Shown: positions 50,863-59,847, counted from the first letter of the stretch. The stretch is DNA of 64,000 nucleotides from Rhizobiales bacterium UBA1912 (GCA_002337455.1 DDGC01000002.1:1-64000); one strand, 5' to 3'. Program-made: numbers and translations. The notes: a model not told the origin generated them from the letters alone.

Positions 50863-51357
50863 ATGGAAGAATTCCTCGCTCTGGGGGGCAACCCAACTCA
50901 CGAGTCTCTTGCCGTGCTGGCCGGACGGTTGCTGGTCGCGGCCGTCCTGGGTGCGCTGATCGGGCTTGAGCGCGAAATCAAGAAGCATCCGGCCGGCTTG
51001 CGCACTCACATGCTTGTTTCCACGGCCGCGGCCGCGTTCACGATCATGACCTTTGAAATCTATCATGAGATGGTCGATCTGAATGCCGACACCATTGCCC
51101 GGCTCGATCCGATCCGCGTTATCGAGGCGGTGACTGCAGGGGTGGCGTTCCTTGCGGCCGGGGCCATCATCCGTTCAGGCACCGACATCAAGGGTTTGAC
51201 CACGGGTGCCGGGCTGTGGATGGCCGGCGCCATAGGCGTTTCGGCGGGGGCCGGATTCTTTTCGGTGGCGGCCATGGCGACGGTTCTTGTCCTGATAATC
51301 ACCATCGTTCTGGGGCAGTTCGAAAAGCGCTTCCTTGAAGACGAGGACGAGACCTAG
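50863..51357 (+). CDS. MgtC/SapB family membrane protein
   Basis: The 164-residue protein has four to five helices and MgtC motifs: LGALIGLEREIKKHPAGLRTHMLVS and FLAAGAIIRSGTDIKGLTTGAGLWMAGAIGV. MgtC-type proteins modulate magnesium homeostasis or ATP synthase in other bacteria. It lacks the long soluble C-terminal domain of Salmonella MgtC. The ATG at 50863 begins MEEFLALGG; a GTG 6 codons upstream is also in frame. Confidence 0.9.
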   Translation: MEEFLALGGNPTHESLAVLAGRLLVAAVLGALIGLEREIKKHPAGLRTHMLVSTAAAAFTIMTFEIYHEMVDLNADTIARLDPIRVIEAVTAGVAFLAAGAIIRSGTDIKGLTTGAGLWMAGAIGVSAGAGFFSVAAMATVLVLIITIVLGQFEKRFLEDEDET

Positions 51358-51415
51358 ATCATCGGAACCGCGCGGCGGCAGAGCCATTTCTACCTTCTCG
51401 TCAAGGAGGACAAAA

Positions 51416-51598
51416 ATGCCAGCTAAATCCAAAGCTCAGCAAAAGGCAGCGGGCGCCGCTCTTTCCGCAAAACGTGGTGATATCCCGAAAAAGGACCTCA
51501 AGGGAGCTTCGCGCGACATGGTCGACTCGATGACTGAAAAAGAGCTCGAGGAATTTGCTTCGACCAAGCGCAAGAACCTGCCCAAAAAGAAGAGCTAG
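51416..51598 (+). CDS. DUF3008 family small basic protein
   Basis: The 60-residue protein matches DUF3008: it starts MPAKSKAQQKAAGAALSAKR, continues DLKGASRDMVDSMTEKELEEFASTKRKNLP and ends KKKS. It has a very strong GGAGGA at good spacing. The function is unknown; it is a small, lysine-rich, abundant-type protein widespread in alphaproteobacteria. It starts 58 bases after the mgtC-like stop, possibly in the same transcript. Confidence 0.92.
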   Translation: MPAKSKAQQKAAGAALSAKRGDIPKKDLKGASRDMVDSMTEKELEEFASTKRKNLPKKKS

Positions 51599-51608
51599 CT
51601 GCCCTCAC

Positions 51609-51638
51609 CCTGTTCCTGACGCCAGTGCCGGGAACAGG
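51609..51638. other. Stem-loop after the DUF3008 gene
   Basis: CCTGTTCC (51609-51616) pairs exactly with GGAACAGG (51631-51638) around 14 bases. No T-run follows, so it is not a clear intrinsic terminator but could act as an mRNA end or stabiliser. Confidence 0.4.
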
Positions 51639-51800
51639 TCCTGCGGATCTATATCGCTACAATGAAACTTAAATCCGAGTTGTGTGGTTCATGGCGGTTT
51701 TACCATGCGAGCCTAGTGTTGTGTGCAATTGGGGGGATGCGCTGGTCCGACTCAAACGCACTTCCTACCCGTAGGTGCGTAGACAGCCATGGAGAGCCCA

Positions 51801-52025
51801 ATGCCGACCGCATATTTGCTGGCAAAAGACCGCATCGAGCAAGCCAGGGCCATGCTGGCCAATGAGGTCTGGTATGATGCGGGGATGGACCATCTGCTCG
51901 ACATAGCCCTGGCAAGGCTCGACGAGCTCGACGCACGACTTTCCGCAGACACGCCGCGAATTACGCCCCAGCCCCCCGAGGGCTCTCCTCGCGTGAGGCT
52001 GATGCCCTGGCTCGACAAACGGTAG
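51801..52025 (+). CDS. Small hypothetical protein, 74 residues
   Basis: The product begins MPTAYLLAKDRIEQARAMLAN, is helical and acidic in the middle (LLDIALARLDELDARL), and ends proline-rich. GGAGAG lies 6 bases before the ATG at 51801; an ATG four codons earlier lacks such a site. I recognise no family. It could be a conserved alphaproteobacterial small protein. Confidence 0.62.
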   Translation: MPTAYLLAKDRIEQARAMLANEVWYDAGMDHLLDIALARLDELDARLSADTPRITPQPPEGSPRVRLMPWLDKR

Positions 52026-52097
52026 TGATGGCACATCACGCCTGGGAACCAGACGGCTTGCCCGAAATTTGCTAGAAAGCGTGTGTAACCAATCAGA

Positions 52098-52991
52098 GTG
52101 ATTCTTTCTCGGCGCGCGCCCAAACGCTTTCGACAGGGGGTTCCGATCGGCACCGCACCGCACGACACCGTCCTCAACAAGGCTGCCATCCGCTGGAGCC
52201 TTTCCAAACTTACGCAAGTGGCAGAAACGCCGGAAGCCTGGACCTACAAGGTCCAGCGCGACGACAACAGCCTCGCGGCCCTGCGTATCTACAAGCCCGA
52301 TGGGGCAAGTCCCCAAAGGGCCGGAAGCTTGCTCGAATGGTATCGCGGGGATGGCGCCATACGCCATTTCGGCACCGCCGAGAACGCCGTGCTGACCGAG
52401 TGGGCGGAAGGCAGGATGCTGTCCGAACCGGCGCTGGACGGAAAGGACGCCCAAGCAACAAGCGCAATCGCCAACCTCGTGGGCATGCTGCATGTCAGCC
52501 GTCCCGATGAGCCGGAAAACCTGGTGCCGTTGCGCGAGTATCTGAGCGATTTTTTTGCCGCCGATGTGCGGATATGGCCCGACACGGCGCGCGACCTTTA
52601 CGCCCGCTCGGTGGGCATCGCCTATGCGACGCTCGACAAGCCCGCTGCTGAAATTCCGCTGCATGGCGCCGTTCACCACGACCGGATCGTGCTGGCCGAA
52701 CGGGGCTGGATCGCGCGTTCACCAGTCGGTCTGTGGGGTGACCCTGCGTACGATCTCGCTGCCAGCTTTCTGCACCCGTGGGGCAAGGTCGAACTGGCGG
52801 CCGATACCATCCGCATCAACGCCATGGCCGATGCCTTTGCCGCCAAGCTTGGCTACAAGCGCAAACGCATCCTAGCCTTTGCGGCCATCCATGCGGCCAA
52901 TTCGGCGTGTCAGGCTCTGGCAGCGGGCGAGTCGATCAACTGGCACCTTGCCGTCCTGCCCAACCTTCTGGCGGTATATGATCTTGCGTAA
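52098..52991 (+). CDS. Degenerate aminoglycoside/hydroxyurea-type phosphotransferase
   Basis: The 297-residue protein resembles APH(6)/hydroxyurea-resistance kinases: LHGAVHHDRIVLAERGW followed by SPVGLWGDPAYDLAASFLHP matches the family region HGDLHHxN..GW.AIDPKGL.G.P.YD. The catalytic Asp of HGD is Ala191 and the metal-binding Asp of IDP is Ser208, so kinase activity is unlikely. The start is uncertain; a GTG at 52098 without a clear binding site gives the longest frame. It is the last gene before tRNA-Phe. Confidence 0.78.
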   Translation: MILSRRAPKRFRQGVPIGTAPHDTVLNKAAIRWSLSKLTQVAETPEAWTYKVQRDDNSLAALRIYKPDGASPQRAGSLLEWYRGDGAIRHFGTAENAVLTEWAEGRMLSEPALDGKDAQATSAIANLVGMLHVSRPDEPENLVPLREYLSDFFAADVRIWPDTARDLYARSVGIAYATLDKPAAEIPLHGAVHHDRIVLAERGWIARSPVGLWGDPAYDLAASFLHPWGKVELAADTIRINAMADAFAAKLGYKRKRILAFAAIHAANSACQALAAGESINWHLAVLPNLLAVYDLA

Positions 52992-53008
52992 ACGAGGTTG
53001 GGGCGAAG

Positions 53009-53084
53009 TGGTGCCCAGGGACGGAATTGAACCGCCGACACGCGGATTTTCAATCCGCTGCTCTACCAACTGAGCTACCTGGGC
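53009..53084 (-). tRNA. tRNA-Phe (GAA anticodon)
   Basis: The reverse complement folds into a full cloverleaf. The acceptor is GCCCAGG/CCTGGGC with A73 and encoded CCA, the D-arm is AGCTCAGTTGGTAGAGC, and the anticodon stem CGGAT/ATCCG carries the loop TGAAA with anticodon GAA. The T-arm contains GTTCAATTC. No integrase or element is next to it. Confidence 0.96.
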
Positions 53085-53266
53085 ATCTGTGGGGCCCTTG
53101 CGGGTCCCGTGTTGGTGGCCGGGTTATAGGCAGTCAGGTCCGGACTGTCCAGCGTCCCGAGAAGAAATTTGTGGGCGTACCGTACTTTTTCCCTAACCTC
53201 TGTCCCGACACCCAAAATGGACGAAGTTTCCATTGGCGCGCCGTGCGTTTGGCAGCACGGCGGGCC

Positions 53267-53476
53267 CTAGTCGTTCTCGCCCTGCGCGCTCGAATCGGCG
53301 TCGTCCTCGTCAGCCGATGACGCTGCGCCCGGGATCACGTAATTGCCCTTGAGCCAACGGTTGAGATCAACGTCGGCGCAGCGGGCAGAGCAGAAGGGGT
53401 GGAACTGCTGCACTGAAGGTTTGCCGCAGATGGGGCACGGCTTTGGCGTACGAAGACGCGTTACGTTGGAGGGCAT
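53267..53476 (-). CDS. yacG: DNA gyrase inhibitor YacG (zinc protein)
   Basis: The 69-residue protein has the four zinc-ligand cysteines C14, C17, C29 and C33 in KPCPICGKP and FCSARCADVDLNRWL. YacG binds the gyrase B subunit and inhibits it. The C-terminal third is acidic and probably disordered. It starts 2 bases after the maf stop, showing an operon. Confidence 0.95.
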   Translation of the reverse strand: MPSNVTRLRTPKPCPICGKPSVQQFHPFCSARCADVDLNRWLKGNYVIPGAASSADEDDADSSAQGEND

Positions 53477-53478
53477 GG

Positions 53479-54120
53479 CTAAACCCCTGGCAGTGCCGTC
53501 GCGTTGAGCCAGTTGAACTGGACGGGATAGCCTTCAGCGGTCAGAAGGCCGACGGTTTCAAACAGCGGCAATCCCACGACGGCGGAATAGGAGCCGCTCA
53601 GCTTGACCGCAAAGGCGCCGGCGATGCCTTGAATGGCGTAGCCTCCGGCCTTGCCGTTCCACTCGCCGCTCGCCAGATAGGCTTCGATTTCCTTGTTGGA
53701 AAGGCGCTTGAAGCGAATGCGGGTATCGACCAGCCGCTCGCGGGCCTGTCCAGAGGCAGAAATGACGCAAACACCGGTAAAGACCCGATGCGCGCGGCCA
53801 GAGAGGAGCCGCAGGCAGCTTGCTGCCTCGTCCATGGTCTCGGCCTTGGGCAAGATGCGGCGTCCGACGGCCACCACCGTATCGGCAGCAAGAATCACCG
53901 ATTCGGACGCCAACCCGGCCTGACGGGCCTTGTTGCGCACCTCGACCGCCTTGGCATGAGCGAGACGCTGGGCCAGGCGGCGCGGCAGCTCGCCTCTTTC
54001 CGGCGTTTCGTCCACGTGCGCTGGGATCAGGTGGTCGGGCTCAATGCCGATCTGGTTGAGAAGCGCGAGCCGACGCGGCGAGGCCGAAGCGAGAATGAAT
54101 TCGGGGCGTCTGCTGGACAC
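53479..54120 (-). CDS. maf: Maf-like nucleoside triphosphate pyrophosphatase
   Basis: The 213-residue protein matches the Maf/HAM1-like fold. LASASPRRLALLNQIGIEP at the start, VILAADTVVAVGRRIL, and the C-terminal GGYAIQGIAGAFAVKLSGSYSAVVGLPL are diagnostic. Family members remove dTTP, UTP or modified nucleotides from the pool. It begins with a GTG at 54120. It sits between infA and yacG in a conserved alphaproteobacterial order. Confidence 0.94.
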   Translation of the reverse strand: MSSRRPEFILASASPRRLALLNQIGIEPDHLIPAHVDETPERGELPRRLAQRLAHAKAVEVRNKARQAGLASESVILAADTVVAVGRRILPKAETMDEAASCLRLLSGRAHRVFTGVCVISASGQARERLVDTRIRFKRLSNKEIEAYLASGEWNGKAGGYAIQGIAGAFAVKLSGSYSAVVGLPLFETVGLLTAEGYPVQFNWLNATALPGV

Positions 54121-54141
54121 TATCGGCTCACGAGGCAGGGT

Positions 54142-54360
54142 TTACTTGAAGCGGTAGGTGATACGGCCCTTGGTCAGATCGTAGGGCGTCATTTCCACGA
54201 GCACCTTGTCACCGGCCAGAACGCGGATGCGGTTCTTGCGCATGCGCCCGGCTGTATGGGCGATGATCTCGTGTTCGTTCTCGAGCTTTACGCGAAATGT
54301 CGCGTTGGGAAGCAATTCGGTGACAACGCCCGGAAATTCGAGCACTTCTTCCTTTGCCAT
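54142..54360 (-). CDS. infA: Translation initiation factor IF-1
   Basis: IF-1 (72 residues) is an S1/OB-fold protein that binds the A site of the 30S subunit during initiation. The sequence MAKEEVLEFPGVVTELLPN, then FRVKLENEHEIIAHTAGRMRKNRIRVLAGDKV and YDLTKGRITYRFK, is typical. GGAG is 6 bases upstream of the ATG. It precedes maf by 21 bases. Confidence 0.98.
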   Translation of the reverse strand: MAKEEVLEFPGVVTELLPNATFRVKLENEHEIIAHTAGRMRKNRIRVLAGDKVLVEMTPYDLTKGRITYRFK

Positions 54361-54491
54361 TCTTTCTCCTGATATTGCCCCATGACTGATCGCGAATGCG
54401 GACCGAGGCCTTCCATAGGCCCGCACTCAACTGCGGGGCGCGATTTGGCGCGCAAACTAAACGCAAACGCAAATAATTGAAAGTCCCTGAT

Positions 54492-55451
54492 TCAGGCGCC
54501 TTTTCCGGCCTTGGCCAGCATGGGTTCGAGCGCGCTGCGAAGCTTGATATCCATTGTGTCGCGCAGCTCGCGATACGCACCCAGGACCAGGTCCCGGCTG
54601 GCTTCCATCTCGGACGGATCGGTGGTCGACCAGTGCTCCATGACCGCCGCTTCAAGCCCGCGGTCGGCGACCGACGTTTTGGCATCGTCGGCCAGAGTGA
54701 CGATGATATCGAAATTGGATGCCACCAGTTCATCCATGGTGTGGGGGGTATGGACCGACATGTCGATTCCCACTTCCTCCATGACCTGATGAACGAAATG
54801 ATCGACCTTGCCCGAGCGCACGCCAGCCGAACGAGCAACGAGGCGTCCGGGGAAATGCTTGCGGGCCAGCGCCGCAGCGATGGGCGAGCGGACCGAGTTC
54901 ATGGAACACACGAACAGGATGGTCGGCAGCTGGCTTTCCTGCTCGGTTACCCGCGCCGCGTACGGCTGGACGGCACAGATCAGGGTGAACAGCCGGCGGG
55001 CGGTTTCGAGATCCATCACCAGCTTGTTGTCGAGCCGCTCGATCAACAGTTCAGCCGCCTGATTGTGAAGACCGCGCCGGCCCATATCGACAGCTTCGAT
55101 CTGAAAGGTCGAGGCCGAACGGATCGCTTCGTAATAGCTTTCACGGATGCGGAAATAGTCCCGGATCAGGCTTCGGAAGGGGGTGAGCGAAAGGTAATGT
55201 GCGGCGATGGGGCTGAAGGTTTCGGGGTGCCGGACGTCGAGCACTATGTGGTTGTGAATGATCGACAGGTGCAGAGCGTAAGGGCCCTTGGCCGTGACGC
55301 GGGCGGGGTAGAAGCGGTTGGAATCGACGAGATCGTAGATGGCAACGCGCCATTCATGGACCTCGTCAGGATCGACCGAAGTGATGGTTGTCGGGTCGAG
55401 CGTAACCGTGACGATCCTGTCGGTGTCGGGATCGAAGGGCCGCTTTTCCAT
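54492..55451 (-). CDS. UPF0262 domain fused to low-molecular-weight protein-tyrosine phosphatase
   Basis: The 319-residue product is a natural fusion. Residues 1-165 match UPF0262 (IYDLVDSNRFYP, LSLTPFRSLIRDYFRIRESYYEAIR, VDMGRRGLHN, TARRLFTLICA). Residues 176-319 form a low-molecular-weight phosphatase with the P-loop C182-SMNSV-R188-S and the general-acid region WSTTDPSEME (D278). In rhizobia these are normally two adjacent genes. The start ATG shares one base with the hisD stop (TGATG), so translation is coupled. Its substrate is unknown. infA follows after 131 bases. Confidence 0.9.
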   Translation of the reverse strand: MEKRPFDPDTDRIVTVTLDPTTITSVDPDEVHEWRVAIYDLVDSNRFYPARVTAKGPYALHLSIIHNHIVLDVRHPETFSPIAAHYLSLTPFRSLIRDYFRIRESYYEAIRSASTFQIEAVDMGRRGLHNQAAELLIERLDNKLVMDLETARRLFTLICAVQPYAARVTEQESQLPTILFVCSMNSVRSPIAAALARKHFPGRLVARSAGVRSGKVDHFVHQVMEEVGIDMSVHTPHTMDELVASNFDIIVTLADDAKTSVADRGLEAAVMEHWSTTDPSEMEASRDLVLGAYRELRDTMDIKLRSALEPMLAKAGKGA

Positions 55452-56743
55452 CAGCGGTTGAGCCTTATGGAAACCGATTTTCCGTGGGCCTCGAGCCCTT
55501 CTGTTTCCGCCAAGGTCACCGTCGCTTCCGCGAGTTCGGCCAGGGCTGCGGACGTGCAGCCCAGGATCGACGTGCGTTTGACGAAATCGAGAACGCCGAG
55601 CCCGGATGCGAACCGGGCCGAGCGGGCTGTCGGCAGCACGTGGTTGGAGCCGCCCACGTAGTCGCCGATCGATTCGGGAGTGTTGTGGCCGACAAAGATC
55701 GCACCGGCGTTGCGGATTCGGGCGATCCACGGCTCGGGATCGTCGAGCGCCAACTCGACGTGCTCGGACGCTATGCGGTTGGCGAGCGGCATGGCTTCAT
55801 CAAGACTGCCAACCGTGATGATCGCGCCGAATTCTTCCCAGCCCTGCCGGGCATTGTCGGGCGCACGAAGTGTTGCCAATTGGCGCTCGACTTCGGCGTA
55901 GACCGAACGCGCCAAGGCCGGCTCGGTGGTCAGAAGGATCGATTGGGCCCCTGCCCCGTGCTCGGCCTGCGCCAGAAGGTCGGCGGCGACCCAAGCGGGA
56001 TTGGCCGAACCATCGGCAATGATGAGCACCTCGGACGGCCCGGCGATCATGTCTATGCCCACTGTTCCGAACACCTGACGCTTGGCGGCTGCCACATAGG
56101 CATTGCCCGGCCCGGTGATCTTGGCAACGGGTGCGATGGTTTCGGTGCCGAAGGCCAAAGCCGCAATGGCCTGGGCGCCGCCGACGCGGTAAATCTCGGT
56201 AACACCGGCGATCTTCGCCGCAGCGAGAATAGCGGGGTTGACCACGCCATTCGGCGTTGGCACGACCATGGCCAGCCGCTCAACGCCCGCCACCTTGGCG
56301 GGAATGGCGTTCATGAGCACCGAGGAGGGGTAGGACGCAAGCCCGCCCGGGACGTAGAGCCCGGCGGCCTCGACGGGCGTCCAGCGGCTCCCCAGCGTCA
56401 CGCCGATTTCATCGGTATAGATATGATCGACGGGTTTTTGTTTTTCGTGATGGGCAGTGATGCGCTTGTGCGCCAGTATCAGCGCATCGCGAATTTGGGG
56501 CGAAACTGCCTTATATGCTGCGTCGATTTCCTCGGCGGAGAACCGCATGGTCTGCGGGGTGAGCTCAAGCCCATCGAATTTGCGCGTGAGGTCGATCAGC
56601 GCGGCATCGCCACGGGCCCGCACGTCGGCAATGATGGAGGCAACTGTCGAACCCACTTCGACGGACGCTTCGCGCTTGGACCCCAGCAATGTCTCGAAGG
56701 CCTGCGCAAAGCCCGGTTCAGCGCTTGAAAGAAGTGCAGTCAT
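55451..56743 (-). CDS. hisD: Histidinol dehydrogenase
   Basis: HisD (430 residues) catalyses the last two oxidations of histidine synthesis, from histidinol to histidine, with NAD and zinc. Family motifs include YVPGGLASYPSSVLMNAIPAKVAGVERLAM, GPGNAYVAAAKRQVFGTVGIDMIAGPSEV, DLLAQAEHGAGAQ and the C-terminal GVLDFVKRTSILG. It overlaps the downstream fusion gene by one base and follows a DUF2948 gene by 21 bases. It is well separated from hisG-hisZ-hisS. Confidence 0.97.
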   Translation of the reverse strand: MTALLSSAEPGFAQAFETLLGSKREASVEVGSTVASIIADVRARGDAALIDLTRKFDGLELTPQTMRFSAEEIDAAYKAVSPQIRDALILAHKRITAHHEKQKPVDHIYTDEIGVTLGSRWTPVEAAGLYVPGGLASYPSSVLMNAIPAKVAGVERLAMVVPTPNGVVNPAILAAAKIAGVTEIYRVGGAQAIAALAFGTETIAPVAKITGPGNAYVAAAKRQVFGTVGIDMIAGPSEVLIIADGSANPAWVAADLLAQAEHGAGAQSILLTTEPALARSVYAEVERQLATLRAPDNARQGWEEFGAIITVGSLDEAMPLANRIASEHVELALDDPEPWIARIRNAGAIFVGHNTPESIGDYVGGSNHVLPTARSARFASGLGVLDFVKRTSILGCTSAALAELAEATVTLAETEGLEAHGKSVSIRLNR

Positions 56744-56764
56744 GGCTGGCTGATCGCGCCCCGG

Positions 56765-57190
56765 TCAGTCGACGTCATGCTTGGGCTGGGCCTTGGCTGC
56801 CCAGACCCCGCCGAGATCGCGAAGACGCGCTTCGAGACATTCAGCGTCGAGGCGCACCCTGCCACCGCCGGCAAAGGTAAGCAAGACCTGGCCCGCCGGA
56901 GCATCGCCGGGCTCGAACGTCACGGCAAGCAGTTCGAGAACGCCATCCTTGGAATTGAGGTCAAAGCCTTCCGCATGGGCGGCGGTCACGTGATCGAAAT
57001 GCAGCCCGGCCCGTTTGCGTTGCCCGCGCTTGCCACCGGTCTCCCAGGCGTAGCGGTTCATCAGCAGCACGAAGCGCTGATCGCCTTTGGAATATCCCAT
57101 ATCGCCAACCCGGACGACGGCGTCCTGCGTGTGGGCCGAAACGATCTCCAGGTCTTCGCTGTCGAGCGCCAGAAGCTTGAGGTCGGTCAT
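56765..57190 (-). CDS. DUF2948 family protein
   Basis: The 141-residue protein matches DUF2948, conserved in alphaproteobacteria between murA and hisD. Typical features are LKLLALDSEDLEIVSAHTQDAVVRV, FVLLMNRYAWE, RAGLHFDHV and the C-terminal RLRDLGGVWAAKAQPKHD. The function is unknown. I chose the ATG at 57190, with AAGGC upstream; Met codons at 57223 and 57232 are alternatives. Confidence 0.9.
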   Translation of the reverse strand: MTDLKLLALDSEDLEIVSAHTQDAVVRVGDMGYSKGDQRFVLLMNRYAWETGGKRGQRKRAGLHFDHVTAAHAEGFDLNSKDGVLELLAVTFEPGDAPAGQVLLTFAGGGRVRLDAECLEARLRDLGGVWAAKAQPKHDVD

Positions 57191-57278
57191 ATTTGCCTTG
57201 GGTAGAGGATCGGTGGAAGTCATGGCCAACATCTGGGCATTGGCTGCTCAAAGTGCAAGCTCATTCTGCCGGTCATGC

Positions 57279-58571
57279 TTAACCGGCAATCCGCTCGATC
57301 TCTGCCCCGCACCGCGAAAGCTTGTTTTCCAGCCGTTCAAAACCGCGATCGAGATGATAGATGCGGTTGACCACCGTTTCGCCTCGCGCCGCCAATCCGG
57401 CAATGACCAGCGACACTGAAGCGCGCAGGTCGGTCGCCATGACTTGGGCACCCTTGAGCTCGGGAACACCGGTGACAGTCGCGACCTGGCCATCGACGTG
57501 GATGTTGGCCCCAAAACGCGCAAGTTCGGCCACATGCATGAAGCGGTTCTCGAAAATGGTTTCCTTGATGGACGACACGCCGCTCGACCGCGCCATGAGC
57601 GCCATGAACTGAGCCTGCAGATCGGTTGGGAACCCGGGAAAGGGATCAGTTTCCACATCGACCGGCATGATGCCGTTGCCATTGCGCTTGATGCGCAAGC
57701 CGCCCTTTTCGGCGGTAACTTCGGCCCCGGTGCGCACAAGAACGTCGAGCGCCGTCTGGAGCAGTTCGGGCCGTGCGTTGCGCAGAAACACATCGCCTCC
57801 GGTCATCGCCGCCGCAAAGGCATAGGTGCCGGTTTCGATGCGGTCTGGCACGACTTCATGGATCGCGCCGCCGAGCTTTTCAACGCCTTCGATGACCAGC
57901 CGCCCGGTGCCGATGCCGGAAATTTTTGCACCCATGGCCACGAGGCACTCGGCCAGATTGGTCACTTCGGGTTCAAGCGCCGCGTTTTCGATGACGGTGG
58001 TCCCCTCGGCGAGAGTTGCCGCCATCATCACCACATGGGTGGCACCAACGGAAACCTTGGGGAAGCGGACGCTGGCGCCCTTGAGCCTGCCGCCCGGCGC
58101 CCGGGCCAGCACATAGCCGGCATCGATATCGATCTCGGCGCCGAGCTGGCGCAAGCCATCGAGGTAGAAATCCACCGGCCGCGTGCCGATGGCGCAGCCG
58201 CCGGGAAGCGAGACCTTTGCCTCGCCCTCGCGGGCCAGGAGCGGGCCTATAACCCAGAAGCTGGCGCGCATTGTCGACACCAGCTCGTAAGGCGCCGTGG
58301 TATCGACGATATCGGAGGCCGTGAAGGTGATCCGCTGCCCGCCCATGTCGGTATCGCCGCGACGACGGCCATGCACCGCAATATCGACCCCGTGATTTTC
58401 AAGGATGCGCTCGAGCTGTTTGACGTCAGCGAGGCGCGGCACGTTGACAAGGACCAGCGGTTCTTCGGTCAGAAGCGAGGCAATCATCAGGGGCAGAGCC
58501 GCGTTCTTGGCGCCCGAAATGTGGATTTCGCCATTGAGCTGATTGCCACCCACGATGCGGATGCGGTCCAT
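57279..58571 (-). CDS. murA: UDP-N-acetylglucosamine 1-carboxyvinyltransferase
   Basis: MurA (430 residues) adds enolpyruvate to UDP-GlcNAc, the first committed step of peptidoglycan synthesis, in the cytoplasm. The PEP-binding cysteine is C126 in LPGGCAIGTRPVD, which predicts fosfomycin sensitivity at the target level. Other motifs are GAKNAALPLM, the double-psi-like repeats and the C-terminal RGETVVNRIYHLDRGFE. It is the first gene of the murA-DUF2948-hisD block. Confidence 0.97.
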   Translation of the reverse strand: MDRIRIVGGNQLNGEIHISGAKNAALPLMIASLLTEEPLVLVNVPRLADVKQLERILENHGVDIAVHGRRRGDTDMGGQRITFTASDIVDTTAPYELVSTMRASFWVIGPLLAREGEAKVSLPGGCAIGTRPVDFYLDGLRQLGAEIDIDAGYVLARAPGGRLKGASVRFPKVSVGATHVVMMAATLAEGTTVIENAALEPEVTNLAECLVAMGAKISGIGTGRLVIEGVEKLGGAIHEVVPDRIETGTYAFAAAMTGGDVFLRNARPELLQTALDVLVRTGAEVTAEKGGLRIKRNGNGIMPVDVETDPFPGFPTDLQAQFMALMARSSGVSSIKETIFENRFMHVAELARFGANIHVDGQVATVTGVPELKGAQVMATDLRASVSLVIAGLAARGETVVNRIYHLDRGFERLENKLSRCGAEIERIAG

Positions 58572-58680
58572 ACGGCCCTCCTTGGACAGGGATTTTTACG
58601 CGAATCGTCCTGGAAAAGGCGATGCGGAGGTTGAAGCTGTTGGTAACGCAGCCCGGAACAGGCTGCAAGAAACGGAGAGG

Positions 58681-58845
58681 TCAGGTGTCTTTTTTGCCGG
58701 TTGGCAGAGTTCTTGAGGTGCCCGTCCCCTCTTCTTGTTTCGATTCATTCGCCGGCGCGATGCGTGCCTTGGCCTGTGCTTTGCGGCGACGGAGATTTTC
58801 TCTCAGCTTTGCGGCCAATCTTTGGTCACGATCTGAATTGGACAT
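58681..58845 (-). CDS. Small basic hypothetical protein
   Basis: The 54-residue product MSNSDRDQRLAAKLRENLRRRKAQ... has a positively charged N-terminal helix with RRRKAQAKAR and a disordered tail. Similar small basic proteins are found next to murA in other Hyphomicrobiales, as I recall. The start is unsure; two earlier Met codons extend it to 58869. No function is known. Confidence 0.65.
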   Translation of the reverse strand: MSNSDRDQRLAAKLRENLRRRKAQAKARIAPANESKQEEGTGTSRTLPTGKKDT

Positions 58846-58964
58846 GGGCTGAACCCCGGCGGACATCATTGGCTTCTAGTGGCAGTTTTTTGCCCTTGCG
58901 TCCACACAAGGCCTGTGGCAGTAGAGGCCCGCATCCGAATGGCCCCACGCCATCGGGCACCGGC

Positions 58965-59039
<75 letters not shown>

Positions 59040-59124
59040 TTCTTCTCGCCCATCGATATGCCATTGTGCGTTCAAGGCAACGTTGCGCCGTTTGTGTGCG
59101 TTATCGGGGAAAGGAGAGTGTTTT

Positions 59125-59715
59125 ATGGATAAAATCAGTGTCGCCCTCGCTGCCCTGCTCGTGGTTTCGCCGGCTCTTGGCCAGGTGGTGACTCCAGCGG
59201 AACCTGTTGCCGAGGAAGTGACCGTGGTTCCGGGTGAAGTCGAGGCACCTCCTCCGGGGGCGGACGATCTGGATGATCCGGTTCCTGACAATCCCTATTA
59301 CGATGACCGGTCGACGGCGGCGGCGGTCATTGAATCGCTTTACAATGCGATCAGCCGCTCGGAATATCTGCGTGCATGGTCCTATTTCGAGCACGAAGAA
59401 GGCATCGATCTGCGGGCCGATTTCGATGCCTTCGCCGCAGGATATGACAATACCGACTCCGTACAGCTAATCGTCGGTCCCGAAGTGACCGAAGGTGCTG
59501 CCGGAACGATCTACTATGCGATTCCTGCAGCCATCGAAGCGACGATGGCCGACGGCACAACCGCCAGTTTCGCAGGGTGCTATACCCTCAGGCTCGCCCA
59601 GCCAGCCGTTCAGGCGACCCCGCCGTTCAGGCCGATGGCCATCACCGAGGGTGAACTCAGTCCCGCCCAGGGCGCTCTGGACGACATTCTTCCGGGGAGT
59701 TGCGAGGCGCAATAG
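59125..59715 (+). CDS. Exported hypothetical protein
   Basis: The 196-residue precursor has a signal peptide (MDKISVALAALLVVSPALGQ) followed by a Val/Pro/Glu-rich spacer. A folded domain from about residue 60 contains SLYNAISRSEYLRAWSYFE and two cysteines in GCYTLRL and the C-terminal GSCEAQ, which may form a disulfide. I recognise no family. GGAG lies 8 bases before the ATG. It is probably periplasmic. Confidence 0.8.
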   Translation: MDKISVALAALLVVSPALGQVVTPAEPVAEEVTVVPGEVEAPPPGADDLDDPVPDNPYYDDRSTAAAVIESLYNAISRSEYLRAWSYFEHEEGIDLRADFDAFAAGYDNTDSVQLIVGPEVTEGAAGTIYYAIPAAIEATMADGTTASFAGCYTLRLAQPAVQATPPFRPMAITEGELSPAQGALDDILPGSCEAQ

Positions 59716-59847
59716 CGCTTTGCGCGCGACGATACTGCGACAGTTGAGCAACAAAGTGCGGTCCGCTCGCGTCCAGCGGCGACAGGGATATTGAGACAGC
59801 CACCGATTTGCAGTTGAGTGGCGTCATGTTGTGGCGGGGTTTTTGTG

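Noticed and set aside
53009..53084. tRNA-Phe as an integration site of a mobile element
   Set aside because: No integrase, direct repeat of the tRNA end or foreign-looking genes were seen on either side.
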